5,300 nt of DNA, from contig QMMT01000191.1 of the NCBI GenBank assembly GCA_003647385.1, positions 1 through 5,300 of the forward strand, written 5' to 3'. Source of the DNA: Deltaproteobacteria bacterium (lineage in GTDB: Bacteria > Desulfobacterota > Desulfobacteria > Desulfobacterales > Desulfobacteraceae). Both the position numbers and the translations under genes were made by a program. How positions within the stretch are numbered: position 1 is the stretch's first letter; the number at the start of each line of letters is the position of its first letter. Under the pieces are notes generated by a model. It searched no databases and was not told the DNA's origin. It saw only the letters and a program-made list of their open reading frames with translations. Positions 3,711 through 5,300 of the stretch are shown here, in pieces.

Positions 3711-5300
3711 AAAGAGGCCATGGAGCGTGTTCTTTCAGATATTTCCCTGAAAACAAACCCTGAATCATCAGACCCAAACGCTAAAGGAAAAGTCCAAAAT
3801 GGTTTGGAAGGTTTAGATTTGAAAGCGGACAATGGCGCTAAAAAAATTAAGAAGAGAAAAAAAATTCCCGGAACAGACAATCTGGTCGGTGCGGTAATGG
3901 TTGTCGGGGGCGGAATCGCCGGAATCAACTCAGCACTGGACCTTGCTGAGTCAGGATATTTTGTCTACCTCATAGAAAAGACGGCCGGTATTGGTGGAAC
4001 AATGGCACAGCTGGATAAAACATTTCCAACAAATGACTGTGCATCATGCCTTATTTTACCAAAGCTTGTGGAATGCGGCCGACACCTGAATATTGAACTG
4101 ATAACACTTGCCCAGGTTGAAACCGTGGAAGGGAATGCAGGGCATTTCAATATCCAGATCAAAAAGAAACCCCGATATGTTGATACTAATAAATGTATTG
4201 CCTGTGGGATCTGTGCAGAAAAATGTCCTATTAATGTTAAAGATGAGTTTAATTTTGGCATTAGCAATAAAAAAGCAATCTATATAAAATATGATCAGTC
4301 GGTTCCTCTCAAATATGCTATTGAACCAAGTGCCTGTATATATTTTACTCTTGGAAAATGCCGGGCATGTGAAAAGTTCTGCCCCACAGATGCAATTGAT
4401 TTTGATCAGGTCGATGAAATAGTTTCCATAACCGTAGGGGCTGTCATTCTGGCACCTGGGTTCAAGCCGTTTGATCCCGGCAAACATGATTTTCTTGGAT
4501 TCCGGAAGATAAGAGACGTGGTTACCAGTCTGGAATATGAACGGCTTCTTGCTGTCAGCGGGCCCAATTCAGGATCTCTTCTTCGTCCTTCAGATAATAT
4601 TGAACCGGGCAAAATAGCCTGGCTGCAATGTGTTGGATCAAGGAATCAAAATAATTGCGGCAACTCTTATTGTTCAAATATCTGCTGTATGTCTTCGGTA
4701 AAACAGAGTATGGCATCGTTGGAACATGTCAAAAGCCACACCCTTGACCGGGCCATTTTTTTTATGGATTTGAGAACGCATGGCAAAGAATCCGAACGGT
4801 ATTTTGAACGGGCCAAACAAGAGAATGTCAGGTTTGTTCGTTCTTTGCCGCACACTCTGGAACCCGGTAAGGATGGCACGGGTGTCAGAATGCAGTATAT
4901 TGATGAAAAAGGCCATGTGGTTGTTGAATCATTTGATATGGCAGTTCTTTCCATTGGATTTGAAGCACCAGAGGATGTTATCCGGCTTTCAGAACAATTT
5001 GATTTTGAGCTGGATCGCCATCATTTTGCAAAAACATCCTGTTTCGAACCGATTGAAAGCAGCCGCGAGGGTGTGTTTGTCATTGGTGCGTTTCAATCTC
5101 CCAAAGCGATTGCCAGGTCAGTGGTTCAATCATCTGCGGCCGCTGCATCCGTATCAAAACTGCTGGCTGAACAAAGAAATACCTTGACCCGGAAAAAAAT
5201 ATTTCCAAAAGAACGAGACATTAAGGAAGAGAAACCATCTGTCGGCGTTTTTGTCTGCTCCTGTGGTATTAATATCGCCGGGATTGTTGATGTGGGCCAG
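3543..5300 (+). CDS. hdrA: HTH-HdrA fusion flavoprotein, partial (3' end outside)
   Basis: HdrA proteins carry FAD and several [4Fe-4S] clusters and route electrons, often by flavin-based bifurcation, between hydrogenase or ferredoxin and HdrBC-type partners in the cytoplasm. I read 586 codons without a stop to the window edge. Domains: residues 1-56 winged helix-turn-helix of MerR/excisionase type; ~57-115 polar Lys-rich linker; ~117-545 HdrA module with FAD-binding VVGGGIAG (120-127), NDCASC (164-169), ferredoxin clusters C218-C221-C224-C228 and C265-C273-C276-C280, the HdrA-specific set C363, C377, C381, C382 (CVGSR...YCSNICC), and the closing FAD motif GVFVIGAFQSPK (510-521). From ~566, GVFVCSCGINIAG restarts the N-terminal motif of HdrA, implying a second module. 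The first module lacks that N-terminal part; the HTH replaces it. All these Cys are encoded as Cys, with no Sec. It is coupled to the protease gene. HdrA identity is secure; the function of the fused HTH is unknown. Confidence 0.93.
   Translation, partial: MLTFKVGVFARHVGVHRNTVTNWIKNGKLSASPTTAKRYTISKNKFINFCEKENIPKEAMERVLSDISLKTNPESSDPNAKGKVQNGLEGLDLKADNGAKKIKKRKKIPGTDNLVGAVMVVGGGIAGINSALDLAESGYFVYLIEKTAGIGGTMAQLDKTFPTNDCASCLILPKLVECGRHLNIELITLAQVETVEGNAGHFNIQIKKKPRYVDTNKCIACGICAEKCPINVKDEFNFGISNKKAIYIKYDQSVPLKYAIEPSACIYFTLGKCRACEKFCPTDAIDFDQVDEIVSITVGAVILAPGFKPFDPGKHDFLGFRKIRDVVTSLEYERLLAVSGPNSGSLLRPSDNIEPGKIAWLQCVGSRNQNNCGNSYCSNICCMSSVKQSMASLEHVKSHTLDRAIFFMDLRTHGKESERYFERAKQENVRFVRSLPHTLEPGKDGTGVRMQYIDEKGHVVVESFDMAVLSIGFEAPEDVIRLSEQFDFELDRHHFAKTSCFEPIESSREGVFVIGAFQSPKAIARSVVQSSAAAASVSKLLAEQRNTLTRKKIFPKERDIKEEKPSVGVFVCSCGINIAGIVDVGQ

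Noticed and set aside
3965..4487. Minus-strand open frames of 100 and 143 residues opposite hdrA
   Set aside because: They lie antisense to a continuous frame with clear FAD and Fe-S motifs, and their translations show no family features.
4780..5187. Plus-strand 135-residue open frame inside hdrA
   Set aside because: It is in another frame of a gene whose own frame carries all conserved motifs.

Overview
The window looks like a moderately AT-rich, sulfate-reducing Desulfobacterota genome, most likely of the Desulfobacterales type. The evidence is a periplasmic [NiFeSe] hydrogenase using selenocysteine, next to a bacterial heterodisulfide-reductase (HdrA)-type flavoprotein. This taxonomic reading is inferred from gene content only.

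Minus strand, 2554 down to 45: a two-gene hydrogenase operon. hysB (small, electron-transfer subunit with a Tat signal) is followed after 41 nt by hysA (large, catalytic subunit). The hysA frame meets TGA at 114-116, exactly where the Ni-binding motif DPCxxC would need its first Cys. The frame then continues for 22 codons to TAA at 45-47, giving DP-U-LGCAVH and a 16-residue C-terminal extension. A hairpin just downstream of the TGA is a good bacterial SECIS candidate. The real gene is therefore 503 codons, not 480. A Shine-Dalgarno and ATG at the very edge (1-19) suggest another operon gene beyond the window.

Centre, about 2555-3003: a divergent AT-rich intergenic region of about 450 bp with no gene. 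It holds an exact 9-mer, TTTGCACAA, twice upstream of hysB and once upstream of the rightward operon, in the same orientation relative to both transcripts. It also holds two ATTG...CAAT-type imperfect palindromes and weak sigma-70-like promoters.

Plus strand, 3004 to the right edge: a hydrogenase maturation endopeptidase (FrhD/HycI family, all three expected metal ligands present) overlaps by 7 nt the start of a long open frame that runs off the window. This second gene is the most unusual object here. Its first ~56 residues are a MerR/excisionase-type winged helix-turn-helix, followed by a Lys-rich linker and then a full HdrA-type FAD/[4Fe-4S] module. After that comes the beginning of what appears to be a second HdrA module (GVFVCSCGINIAG). 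A strong Shine-Dalgarno 8 nt before the ATG puts the DNA-binding domain inside the translated protein.

How they may work together: HysAB oxidises periplasmic H2. The HdrA-like protein is expected to be a cytoplasmic flavin-based electron-transfer hub, usually paired with an Mvh-type hydrogenase, whose maturation would explain the FrhD-type protease; such genes would lie to the right of the window. The fused DNA-binding domain raises the possibility that the electron-transfer protein senses redox or electron flux and regulates this divergent hydrogenase locus. That last step is inference.
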